Assembly (NCBI GenBank): GCA_014361095.1 | Contig: JACIWF010000018.1 | Span: forward strand, 1 to 15,448 | DNA: 15,448 nucleotides | Direction of reading: 5' to 3' | From: Hadesarchaea archaeon | GTDB taxonomy: Archaea > Hadarchaeota > Hadarchaeia > Hadarchaeales > Hadarchaeaceae | Shown: positions 6,508 to 12,680 of the stretch, in pieces | How positions within the stretch are numbered: position 1 is the first letter of the stretch | How the letters are laid out: each line of letters starts with the position of its first letter | Made by a program: the position numbers and the translations under genes | The notes under the pieces: generated by a model | The model's input: only the letters and a program-made list of their open reading frames with translations | Database searches by the model: none | What the model was told of the DNA's origin: nothing

Positions 6508-6927
6508 GTGCCGGCTGCTAAAATATTGGTGCTGATTGCAATCGTGATGGTGGTGGCAGTCGGCGCGGGTGTTTTTATCCTTATGCCGAAAATTTCAATC
6601 CCACCTCCGCCCAGCTCAACAGAGCCCGAGAGCGAGACGCCCACACCAACGAGAAATCCAAAGGCAAATGTGATCGGTTACGTCACAGATAATCTGTCAA
6701 ATCCGATAGCCGGGGTCACCGTTCATCTGGGTGGTCTGGTTCAGGCGCTGGTGAACGACCTGATAATGCCGATAATCCAGCTGGCGGTTCCGGGGACGAT
6801 GTGGGAGGCCATAGAGCTCGGTCCTTTCAGGGTGGGACACTTCATCGGCGCGTTGATAACCTTTCTGATAGTCGTGCTGGTGATCTTCCTCATCGTGAAA
6901 CTGAGCAAGAGATGGGGCATCGAGTGA
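6508..6927 (+). CDS. Chimeric membrane protein: signal anchor and beta-domain start fused to C-terminal MscL
   Basis: A 139-residue protein made of unrelated parts. Residues 5-26 are a signal peptide or anchor and 31-52 a Pro/Thr/Ser/Glu linker typical of exported archaeal proteins. Residues 55-76 (VIGYVTDNLSNPIAGVTVHLG) look like the first strands of a carboxypeptidase-regulatory-type beta-sandwich, cut off after about 20 residues. From about residue 77 the sequence is the MscL large-conductance mechanosensitive channel: LVQALVNDLIMPI (end of helix 1), the extracellular loop, then GHFIGALITFLIVVLVIFLIVKL (helix 2) and a short cytoplasmic tail. The channel's N-terminal helix and most of transmembrane helix 1, with the pore constriction, are missing. 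The GTG start follows GAGG by seven bases. It may be a non-functional deletion fusion, a new protein, or an assembly join near 6730-6738. Confidence 0.75.
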   Translation: MPAAKILVLIAIVMVVAVGAGVFILMPKISIPPPPSSTEPESETPTPTRNPKANVIGYVTDNLSNPIAGVTVHLGGLVQALVNDLIMPIIQLAVPGTMWEAIELGPFRVGHFIGALITFLIVVLVIFLIVKLSKRWGIE

Positions 6928-6939
6928 ACCGGGCCCCAT

Positions 6940-7653
6940 TTATCTGTTTTTTAATTCAGCCTCCACTTGGTCGACCTTGGCCAGCAGCAGCAGGCCCAGC
7001 ACGGCGTCCTCCTTCCGCGGCGTCTCCATCGTGAAATGCAGCGCCAGAAATCTCGCCCGCTGCAGCCTGCTCTCGTAGTCGGGCGGTGCCTGCTCCGCGA
7101 GGCCTTCCAGTTCAGCGTGTCCCTGACGAAGCAGCTCGGAGCCAAGGATTCCAGAGACATCGACCGCTGTCTCCTCCGGCAAACGGCACTTTCCACAATT
7201 TCCCGAGGCACAGTTGATCACCGGCTCCCCACAGACACCGCACACCGCCGCCGCCCAGATCAGGCGCGACACGGCGTTGGCCACCCTCAGTATTTCCTCG
7301 CGATCCATCGCCTGCTGTATCTTTATCTTCCCGTTCCTGAAGATGCTGATGTCCCGTCCGCCCCACCTCAGCTTGGCCACCCCCAGAGCTTCGCTGCATC
7401 TGAGGTCGGCAAAGCGGTGGCGATGAACCCTCAAGAGCGAACAAAGTTTCTCGGCATCCAGAAACCTCGAATCGATCTCTCTGGTGAGCTCTATGTCGGC
7501 CATCAGCTTGCCGCGTTCTGAGGTGCATGGCTGCACGTAAAGCAGCGCTTCCTTCCTGATCCCGACCAAGTCACGGACATCGATCCCCTTGGTAAGCAGG
7601 CAGTCTTCCCTGAACTTCGGCAGCGTCACCCTCTCTTCATCCACAGCCATCAT
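6940..7653 (-). CDS. Unrecognised Cys-rich protein of the desulfurase/scaffold operon
   Basis: A 237-residue soluble protein that I cannot assign. Its central feature is a cysteine cluster at 138-156: C138-x2-C141-x6-C148-x4-C153-x2-C156 (VCGVCGEPVINCASGNCGKC), suitable for an Fe-S cluster or zinc. Just before it, GRDISIFRNGKIKIQQAM with a following helix EEILRVANAVSRLIWAA vaguely recalls the strand-helix unit of TBP-like domains; this is only a resemblance. C43, C71 and C86 are additional cysteines, and the C-terminal third is helical. The gene overlaps the IscU-like gene by four bases (ATGA; an alternative ATG follows immediately), so its product very likely works with the desulfurase and scaffold, for example as cluster acceptor, carrier or specificity factor (inference). 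Confidence 0.75.
   Translation of the reverse strand: MMAVDEERVTLPKFREDCLLTKGIDVRDLVGIRKEALLYVQPCTSERGKLMADIELTREIDSRFLDAEKLCSLLRVHRHRFADLRCSEALGVAKLRWGGRDISIFRNGKIKIQQAMDREEILRVANAVSRLIWAAAVCGVCGEPVINCASGNCGKCRLPEETAVDVSGILGSELLRQGHAELEGLAEQAPPDYESRLQRARFLALHFTMETPRKEDAVLGLLLLAKVDQVEAELKNR
6947..6952 (+). terminator. Oligo-T terminator after the MscL chimera
   Basis: A run of six T's, 20 bases past the stop at 6927, matches the archaeal oligo-T termination signal. It overlaps the last codons of the convergent - strand gene ending at 6940. Confidence 0.45.
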
Positions 7654-8069
7654 CCCTGTGGCCCGGCACCGGATCTGGTTTTCCTGTACTCGGCGAGCGC
7701 CTTCTTCAGGGTTTTATAGGAGAGCACGGCGCAGTGCATCTTTATCGCCGGCAACCCGCCCAGCGCCTCAGCGATTTCCTTGATCTGCAGCTTTTCGGCC
7801 TCATCAACCGTCTTCCCCTTGATGAGATCCACAGTCACGTCACCGGTGGCTATGTTGGCCGCACACCCGAAGGAGAGAAACCTAGCATCAACGATCCGGT
7901 CGTTTTCGATCTTCAAAAACATCCGGAACATGTCACCGCACTGCGGGTCGCCCTCCTCAGCCACCACGGTCGGGTTCTCCATCTCCCCGATGTTCTTCGG
8001 ATTCCTGAAGCGCTCGAGCAACTTCTCACTGTACTTGAGCATCCCCCGCTCCGTGTAATCAACCGTCAC
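7650..8069 (-). CDS. iscU: IscU/NifU-type iron-sulfur cluster scaffold
   Basis: A 139-residue scaffold on which Fe-S clusters are assembled from iron and desulfurase-derived sulfur. The three conserved ligand cysteines and the Asp are present: C44 and D46 in GDPQCGDMF, C69 in SFGCAANIATGD, and C113 in LPAIKMHCAVLSYKTL. The IscU motif that binds the HscA chaperone (LPPVK) appears as LPAIK. The C-terminus is the short single-domain form without the NifU ferredoxin or Nfu domains. Translation starts at GTG 8069 with a good GAGGTGG site; the upstream desulfurase ends only nine bases earlier, and the stop overlaps the Cys-rich gene (ATGA). The three genes form one operon. Confidence 0.92.
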   Translation of the reverse strand: MTVDYTERGMLKYSEKLLERFRNPKNIGEMENPTVVAEEGDPQCGDMFRMFLKIENDRIVDARFLSFGCAANIATGDVTVDLIKGKTVDEAEKLQIKEIAEALGGLPAIKMHCAVLSYKTLKKALAEYRKTRSGAGPQG

Positions 8070-8078
8070 TCCACCACC

Positions 8079-9248
8079 TCACAGCTGCTCCGGCTTCACC
8101 GGGCTTATCCTCCTGAGCTGCTCCACCACGCGCGGCACCACGCTCAGCGTGTAGTCTATCTCCTCCTCGGTGTTATATCGGCCCAGGGTGAACCTTATCG
8201 TCCCGTGGGCCACAGCCGCCTTGACCCCGATCGCCGTGAGAACATGGCTGGGCTCCAGCTTGGTCGTGGAACAAGCGGAACCCGTGGCGACCGAAATCCC
8301 GTGCAGGTCCAGGTGCAGCATCATCGATTCTCCCTCCACGCCCTTAAAGGAACAGCTGACGTTCGCCGGGCTGCGCTTATCTCCCCGCGGGCCGTTAATC
8401 ACGGTGTAGGGGATCTCCTCCAGCCCTGCCATCAGCTTGTCGCGCAGTCTCCGCATGCAGGAAACATCGCGATCAAAATTCTCGGCCATCAGTTCGGCCG
8501 CCCTGCCAAATCCAACTATGCCGGGAACATTCTCGGTCCCTGGTCTCAGCTTAAACAGAGAGATGTAACCGTAAGAAACGGGCTCGATGGGTGTCTCCTC
8601 GGCGACGAAGAGGGCACCGACACCCTTGGGGCCGTGAACCTTGTGGGCGCTCAGACTCAGCAGGTCTGCGCCCATCTTCTTCACATCGATCCTGACCTTA
8701 CCATAGCCCGCTGCAGCATTGACGTGAAAGTATATTTTTTCCCGACGCCCGCGCAGAATTTCGCCGATCTCCTCAACTGGTTCAATTGTGCCGATCTCAT
8801 CGTTCACGTTGGCGACGCTCACCAGTATCGTCTCTTCGGTCAGCTTCCTCTCGAGCTCAGCGGTGTCAACAAAGCCCTCACTATCAACGGGGAGATAGTC
8901 GACCTTGAAGCCCTCTCTCTCCAGCCTCTCGCAGACCCTCAGCACCGAGGGGTTCTCCACCTTGGTGGTGATGATGTGCCGGCCGCGATGGCGATTGGCG
9001 TAGGCGACCCCGCGGATGGCCATGTCGTTGGACTGGGTCGCCCCGGAAGTGAAAATTATCTCCTCGGGTTTGGCATTGATGGTCCCCGCGACGGCCCGCT
9101 GCGATCTCTCCACGGCCTCGGCGGCCTCGAGGCCAAGGGAATAGGGGAAGACCGGGTGGCCGAACTTCTCCGTGAAATAGGGAAGCATGGCGTCAAGGAC
9201 CTCCCTGGCAACAGGGGTGGTAGTGCCGTTGTCCAGATAAACCCTCAC
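8079..9248 (-). CDS. Divergent NifS/IscS-like cysteine desulfurase with altered PLP pocket
   Basis: A 389-residue class V aminotransferase-fold protein that would take sulfur from cysteine for the scaffold encoded next to it. Retained: the Schiff-base Lys203 (SAHKVHGPKGVGAL), the mobile-loop Cys326 (TGSACSTTKLEPSHVL) and Arg352 (GTIRFTLGRYNTEEEID). Replaced: the residue stacking on the PLP ring is Asn99 (VENPSVL, normally His); the Asp that holds the pyridine nitrogen is Asn177 and the nearby Gln is Ala180 (FHVNAAAGYGK, normally FHxDAxQxxGK); and the GGGQE-R segment is YGYISLFKLRPGT. Turnover may be slow or the substrate different. I start at GTG 9248 (MRVYLDN, GGTG site six bases upstream); ATG 9275 lies within or ahead of the predicted transcription start. 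Confidence 0.88.
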   Translation of the reverse strand: MRVYLDNGTTTPVAREVLDAMLPYFTEKFGHPVFPYSLGLEAAEAVERSQRAVAGTINAKPEEIIFTSGATQSNDMAIRGVAYANRHRGRHIITTKVENPSVLRVCERLEREGFKVDYLPVDSEGFVDTAELERKLTEETILVSVANVNDEIGTIEPVEEIGEILRGRREKIYFHVNAAAGYGKVRIDVKKMGADLLSLSAHKVHGPKGVGALFVAEETPIEPVSYGYISLFKLRPGTENVPGIVGFGRAAELMAENFDRDVSCMRRLRDKLMAGLEEIPYTVINGPRGDKRSPANVSCSFKGVEGESMMLHLDLHGISVATGSACSTTKLEPSHVLTAIGVKAAVAHGTIRFTLGRYNTEEEIDYTLSVVPRVVEQLRRISPVKPEQL

Positions 9249-9272
9249 GCGAGCACCAAGGGAATTATAACT

Positions 9273-9296
9273 CATTTATAGCTTATACTTTTATTC
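9273..9296. promoter_or_regulatory. Divergent TATA region between the desulfurase and the 9328 membrane protein
   Basis: On the - strand AATAAAAGTATAA (9283-9295) and CTATAAATG (9274-9282) predict transcription start at about 9252-9263, downstream of ATG 9275, which favours GTG 9248 as the desulfurase start. On the + strand TTATACTTTTATT (9285-9296) predicts a start near 9316 for the gene at 9328. One AT-rich element therefore appears to serve both directions. Confidence 0.5.
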
Positions 9297-9327
9297 CCGC
9301 TGGAGCTGTTTTATTCATGATGATCTC

Positions 9328-9828
9328 ATGGATGAACTGACCTTCAGGAGCCTCTACGCGGTGTTCGGGGCAGCTCTCTTCCTCCTGCTGTTCTTCGTCT
9401 TCAGCCGCAAACTCGACCGCAAGACCTTCGTGGTTCCGGTGGCGGTGGGCACCATCTTCTCAGTCGTCACGGCCCAGTTCATCGGCGGGGGCATTGCCTC
9501 GCCTCTATTCGGCGGCATCCTGACCGGATACCTGATAAAAAATATCGGCGAATGGAAAACCCTCTTTCGGGCCGGAGCCGTCAACGCGACCCTGACCCTG
9601 GCGCTACTGTTCCTACCCATCCACCTCTCCCTTTACCAGACCAGCCTTCCAGATATCCTGGCAATGATCGCCACCTCCGGCTACGCGATAAACGCGGAGC
9701 AGCTCCTCTACCTGCTCATCGGCAACTTTCTCCTCTATTATGTGACCATCTTCGTCCTCCTTACCGGGGTGGGCGCCATCCTGGGCAGCTACCTGCGCCG
9801 AGTTTTGATGCCCGCAAAGCAACTTTAG
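9328..9828 (+). CDS. DUF5518-like small integral membrane protein
   Basis: A 166-residue membrane protein with about four to five hydrophobic helices: 8-26, 34-53, 57-71, 82-102 and 126-154. The glycine-rich stretch FIGGGIASPLFGGILTGYLI (51-70) is the feature that resembles DUF5518, a poorly characterised and mainly archaeal membrane family. No catalytic or metal-binding motif is visible. The ATG follows a weak GATGATC-type site and a TATA box about 38 bases upstream; it is divergent from the desulfurase operon. Function unknown. Confidence 0.7.
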   Translation: MDELTFRSLYAVFGAALFLLLFFVFSRKLDRKTFVVPVAVGTIFSVVTAQFIGGGIASPLFGGILTGYLIKNIGEWKTLFRAGAVNATLTLALLFLPIHLSLYQTSLPDILAMIATSGYAINAEQLLYLLIGNFLLYYVTIFVLLTGVGAILGSYLRRVLMPAKQL

Positions 9829-9868
9829 CTGACAACATCGATTCTAGAAGCGCAAGCAACCGTAATCC

Positions 9869-9876
9869 ATTTATCC
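9869..9876 (+). promoter_or_regulatory. Possible TATA box of the structured RNA
   Basis: ATTTATCC is centred about 25 bases ahead of 9897, the first base of the closing stem of the structured RNA, the spacing expected between an archaeal TATA box and transcription start. The box itself is a weak match. Confidence 0.35.
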
Positions 9877-9896
9877 GAAAAAATAGACTATTTCAC

Positions 9897-10127
9897 GGTA
9901 GCGGGAGAGCTACCCTCCGTAGCGAGCTAAGGCCTACAAGGGTAGGGCAGCGTGGAGTGCCCGCCGGACGTGGGGAAAACCACGGGCGAAGCTCATAAGG
10001 CGTCAAGCCGTGGGTTTGGCGCTCCTGCGATACCCGGAGTCATCCGTGTCAACGCACGGGTGCCGGAAGTCGGTGGTTCAAGAGAGGTCGGCGGTTGCCG
10101 GCTTCTGAAGTTCCACCCCCCGCTACC
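9897..10127 (+). ncRNA. Structured non-coding RNA of unidentified class, about 231 nt
   Basis: The 353-base gap between two membrane-protein genes holds a GC-rich block flanked by AT-rich sequence. Its ends are perfectly complementary over nine bases (GGTAGCGGG 9897-9905 with CCCGCTACC 10119-10127). Several nested stems lie inside: CTACCCT/AGGGTAG (9910-9916/9939-9945), GCCC/GGGC enclosing CGTGG-GGAAAA-CCACG (9959-9987), CTCC/GGAG (10022-10039), the 7-bp ATCCGTG-TCAACG-CACGGGT (10042-10061) and GCCGG/CCGGC (10062-10102). GTCGGYGGTT is repeated at 10069 and 10087. A weak TATA box is correctly placed. I do not see the conserved cores of RNase P RNA, SRP RNA or tRNA. Possibilities are a new archaeal RNA, a guide scaffold left by a TnpB/IscB-type element, or a leader element of the gene at 10212. 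Strand is inferred from the promoter. Confidence 0.55.
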
Positions 10128-10211
10128 AATTCAAAACAATTTTGAAGCCGCTTTAACAGCCGACCAAAAATCTCTTCTCCTTTGACCGCGAGAGTTTATT
10201 GGGATGATAAC

Positions 10212-10796
10212 GTGGTCGACTTCTTCTTCATCATCTTTTCAACCTTTCTCTTCGGCCCGCTCGGCTCCACACCCTACTGCTTCTCCCAGGGTCTGTCCAT
10301 CATGGAAACGGCGGTTCTGGTGAGCATCGTCCACGCTGCCCTGGTCCCGATCTGGTTCCTCATCTTGGAAGCCATCCGCTACCGACTGATCTACGAGAAC
10401 CGTCTGATCAAGAGGATAGCCCGCAGCGCCTGGGCCAAGTCGGAGAGGATCCGGGCCAGCATCGAGAAAAACACCAAGGAATTTGAGCGCAGGGTGGGGC
10501 AGAAGGGGTTCGGGCTGGGCGTGGTGGCGTTCACCTTCACCTTTGGCGTCTCTTGGGCCGCCCTCGCCGCCGTGATGCTGAACATCAAGAAGACTACGAT
10601 AATTTATTCCATTGCCGTGGGCGCGGTAGCCTCAAGCGTCTTCACCGCGGTCATCTTGGGAACCGTCGGAGCCCTGCTGCCCAGCCCCTGGCTCCTCTAC
10701 CTCGTCGGCGTGGGCATCATCCTGCTGATTTTCGGCTACCAGAAATATCGCGAGCGCAGGCTGCTGCACGAGTTCTCCCGGCCAAAACAGCTGTGA
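10212..10796 (+). CDS. Small multidrug-export-like membrane protein (COG2426-type)
   Basis: A 194-residue membrane protein resembling the putative small multidrug export family. Hydrophobic segments lie at about 2-18, 32-55, 98-123, 129-153 and 158-176, with a basic amphipathic cytoplasmic stretch (residues 57-98) between the second and third. The first part, FGPLGSTPYCFSQGL, and the repeat-like GFGLGVVAFTFTFGVSWAALAAVMLN recall the paired P-G motifs of the family; transport has not been proven for most members. I choose GTG 10212 because GGGATGAT lies six bases upstream and the membrane helix follows at once. A TTG at 10182 would add ten polar residues. The structured RNA ends about 85 bases before this start, so it could be part of the leader. 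Confidence 0.65.
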   Translation: MVDFFFIIFSTFLFGPLGSTPYCFSQGLSIMETAVLVSIVHAALVPIWFLILEAIRYRLIYENRLIKRIARSAWAKSERIRASIEKNTKEFERRVGQKGFGLGVVAFTFTFGVSWAALAAVMLNIKKTTIIYSIAVGAVASSVFTAVILGTVGALLPSPWLLYLVGVGIILLIFGYQKYRERRLLHEFSRPKQL

Positions 10797-10812
10797 TGAT
10801 ACCGAACCGGAT

Positions 10813-11952
10813 TCACTTAACTAGGCCGACGCTGCAGAGATACTCGGCGGCCAAAACCGCGCCCTTCGCCGCCCCCAGCTCGGTGTTGTGGGAAAGCACA
10901 GTGTACTGAAAGCCGTTGTCAAAGACATTGGCTTCCACTCCACCGATGACGGCGGCCATCCCTCCCTCGACCAGGCAATCAAACCTCGGCTGAGGCCGGT
11001 CAACCGCCTCGGTGACGACAATTGGCTGCTTCGGCGCCGTCGGTAGGCCCAGCCGCTGCGGTTCACCACGGTAGCTCCTCCAGGCCTCCTTCAGCCCCTC
11101 AACGGTGCATCGGTCCCTCGTCTCGATGAAAACCGACTCCGTGTGGCCATCGAGGACCGGGACGCGGTTGCACTTGCAGGCTATCTTGAATGAAGCCGGG
11201 ACAATTTTGCCATCGATGAAATCACCGAGCAGCTTCACCGTCTCCTTCCTGACCTTCTCCTCCTCCCCCTTGATGTACGGGATCACGTTGCCCTCAAAGG
11301 TACCGGAAACATAGTTGGGCGAGGGCTCGGGCAAGCTGCTGCCCTGGGCCCGGCGCTGGCTCGCCCAGCTGCTGACCGCCGCATAACCGGCACCGGAAAC
11401 CGCCTGCATCGACGCCATCGTCACCCTCTCCAAGCCGAAGCGATCATAAATTGGTTTCAGCGACAGCACCAGGCCGATGGTGGTGCAGTTGGGCTGCGGA
11501 ACGACGAAGCCCTTCCAGCCCCGCCCCCTCCGCTGAACCTCGACTATCTTCACGTGGCTCTCGTTGACGCCGGGCAAATAGGTGAAGCTGTCATCAAAAT
11601 ACCGGTAAGCCGAGGCCGTGCTGACGACCGGCTTTTCTCTGGCAATCTTGCCCTCGATTTCAAGAGCCGTCTCCGAAGGCAGCGCGGAGAAGAAGAGATC
11701 TGCCTCATCGCCGCGGACATTGTTAACGTCCTTTACCTCCAGGTCAAGAATCCTTCTCTCAGGTGTGGCTTTGACGAACCACCTGGATTCCTCGGTGCCG
11801 AATCCCAGCGCCTCGGCATAGCTCTTTCCGGCCGACCTCTCCGAAGCGAAAAGGGCAGAGACCTCAAACCACGGGTGGTTCTGCAGGTTTACGACGAACT
11901 TCTGCCCCACCTCGCCGGTCGCGCCCAGTATGCCCACGCTTATCCTCGCCAT
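10813..11952 (-). CDS. asd: Aspartate-semialdehyde dehydrogenase
   Basis: A 379-residue enzyme that reduces aspartyl phosphate to aspartate semialdehyde with NADPH, the branch point to lysine, threonine and methionine. The nucleotide-binding motif GATGEVGQ is at 10-17, the catalytic Cys156 is in PQPNCTTIGL, and His270 is in CNRVPVLDGHTES. These are the archaeal/fungal-type motifs. Start: an upstream TTG at 11967 is open but falls at or before the transcription start predicted from the TATA-like box at 11981-11990. ATG 11952 is five bases after GGTG, so I use it (ATG 11955 is next best). It lies on the same strand as lysC-dapA-dapB but is separated from them by two other genes, so it has its own promoter. 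Confidence 0.93.
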   Translation of the reverse strand: MARISVGILGATGEVGQKFVVNLQNHPWFEVSALFASERSAGKSYAEALGFGTEESRWFVKATPERRILDLEVKDVNNVRGDEADLFFSALPSETALEIEGKIAREKPVVSTASAYRYFDDSFTYLPGVNESHVKIVEVQRRGRGWKGFVVPQPNCTTIGLVLSLKPIYDRFGLERVTMASMQAVSGAGYAAVSSWASQRRAQGSSLPEPSPNYVSGTFEGNVIPYIKGEEEKVRKETVKLLGDFIDGKIVPASFKIACKCNRVPVLDGHTESVFIETRDRCTVEGLKEAWRSYRGEPQRLGLPTAPKQPIVVTEAVDRPQPRFDCLVEGGMAAVIGGVEANVFDNGFQYTVLSHNTELGAAKGAVLAAEYLCSVGLVK

Positions 11953-11980
11953 CATCACACCTGCCAAATTTTCATCAATA

Positions 11981-11993
11981 CTATAACTTATGA
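11981..11993. promoter_or_regulatory. Shared AT-rich promoter between asd and the zinc-finger gene
   Basis: CTATAACTTATGA reads as a TATA box on both strands. Leftwards it predicts an asd transcript starting near 11959, seven bases before ATG 11952. Rightwards it predicts a start near 12011, with a GGTGATC ribosome site at 12031-12037. Confidence 0.45.
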
Positions 11994-12039
11994 GCGAACA
12001 TCTTTTAACAGTTGCTTACCAAAAGCAGCTGGTGATCGG

Positions 12040-12174
12040 TTGCCGCGCCGCAAATACGGACACATGGTTGGACCGCTGCCACAACCTCCTAAGCCGGAGA
12101 AATGCCGCTTCTGCAGGCTGGGAAGGCCCTGCCCCTTCCACAAACAAAACCAACGTGTTCAGGACCAAGGGTAA
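12040..12174 (+). CDS. 44-residue basic zinc-finger-like protein
   Basis: A very short gene. The product begins MPRRKYGHMVGPLPQPPKPE and carries C22-x2-C25-x5-C31-x2-H34 (CRFCRLGRPCPFH), a compact CCCH zinc-binding pattern with many Arg, Lys and Pro residues. Small archaeal proteins of this type often bind nucleic acid, but the target here is unknown. The start is TTG at 12040, five bases after the GGTG of a full GGTGATC ribosome site (12031-12037); ATG 12064 would give a 36-residue form that keeps the finger. A shared divergent promoter with asd lies at 11981-11993. The long open frame running in from 11554 is antisense to asd and not part of this gene. Confidence 0.6.
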   Translation: MPRRKYGHMVGPLPQPPKPEKCRFCRLGRPCPFHKQNQRVQDQG

Positions 12175-12209
12175 AGATAAAGGCTGGTGATTTTACCCCC
12201 GGTTAATTT

Positions 12210-12542
12210 CTATTCATCAAAAATGATCTTAAGTTCCTTATTGCTCAGGGCCAGACTCTTGGAAATGAGCTGATTTTCTACCCAGCAGGCGTTCATCACC
12301 GCAACAGGCACGACGCAGGTGGGAGTCAAGCGTGACTCACGTGCCCTCAAAAAGATCTGGCTCGTCTCCGCCCGGTAGAGATCATCCTTGCTCAACTCAG
12401 ATAAATTCTCACCGTACTTTTTTATCTTCGGGCAGCCGCTGTCCAGCTTCACCTTTGTTGACTGGCCATCGCTCACCGCCGTCACCACCGTCTTAAACCC
12501 GCAGAGCTTGCTGTCGACGATTACCTTGGTCGGCATCTTCAT
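12210..12542 (-). CDS. DUF6951-like small cysteine protein
   Basis: A 110-residue soluble protein resembling DUF6951, a small family of unknown function. Four cysteines are placed as in that family: C14 (DSKLCGFKTVV), C37 (LDSGCPKIKKYGENL), C76 (LTPTCVVPVAV) and C86 (VMNACWVEN); they could bind metal or a cluster. An ATG at 12575 lies inside the TATA-like box (12573-12583), so translation probably starts at ATG 12542, or at 12536, which has GAGGT at good spacing. It lies between dapB and asd on the same strand with its own promoter. I see no link to lysine synthesis in its sequence. Confidence 0.7.
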   Translation of the reverse strand: MKMPTKVIVDSKLCGFKTVVTAVSDGQSTKVKLDSGCPKIKKYGENLSELSKDDLYRAETSQIFLRARESRLTPTCVVPVAVMNACWVENQLISKSLALSNKELKIIFDE

Positions 12543-12680
12543 TACCTCTGTCCTCTCCTCTGCTGTTTGTAGCATAAAATATCTTCCTTAGGAAAGCTTC
12601 TCAAGTTTAAATCAGTGGGGATTAACCTGTGATCGCTAGAAAACCAGGACTCGTCTAATGTTCCCAAGAACCGATGCCTA

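Noticed and set aside
7734..9281. A 515-codon open frame on the + strand
   Set aside because: It is exactly antisense to the IscU-like and desulfurase genes, which have all family motifs. Its composition (rich in His, Leu, Arg, Gly) is typical of the reverse of GC-rich codons.
9897..10127. RNase P RNA or SRP RNA
   Set aside because: I could not find the conserved P4-region sequences of RNase P or the GGAAG/AGCAG apical domain of SRP RNA by eye. A covariance search should confirm.
9952..10185. A 77-codon + strand open frame with GTG start
   Set aside because: It lies within the structured RNA block, has no ribosome site and no recognisable domain. I considered it as the tail of a TnpB gene, but no zinc ribbon or catalytic motif is present upstream and a TAG precedes it.
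11554..12063. The first part of a + strand open frame ending at 12174
   Set aside because: Antisense to asd up to 11952; only its last 45 codons, from TTG 12040, have a ribosome site and a motif and are kept as a separate gene.
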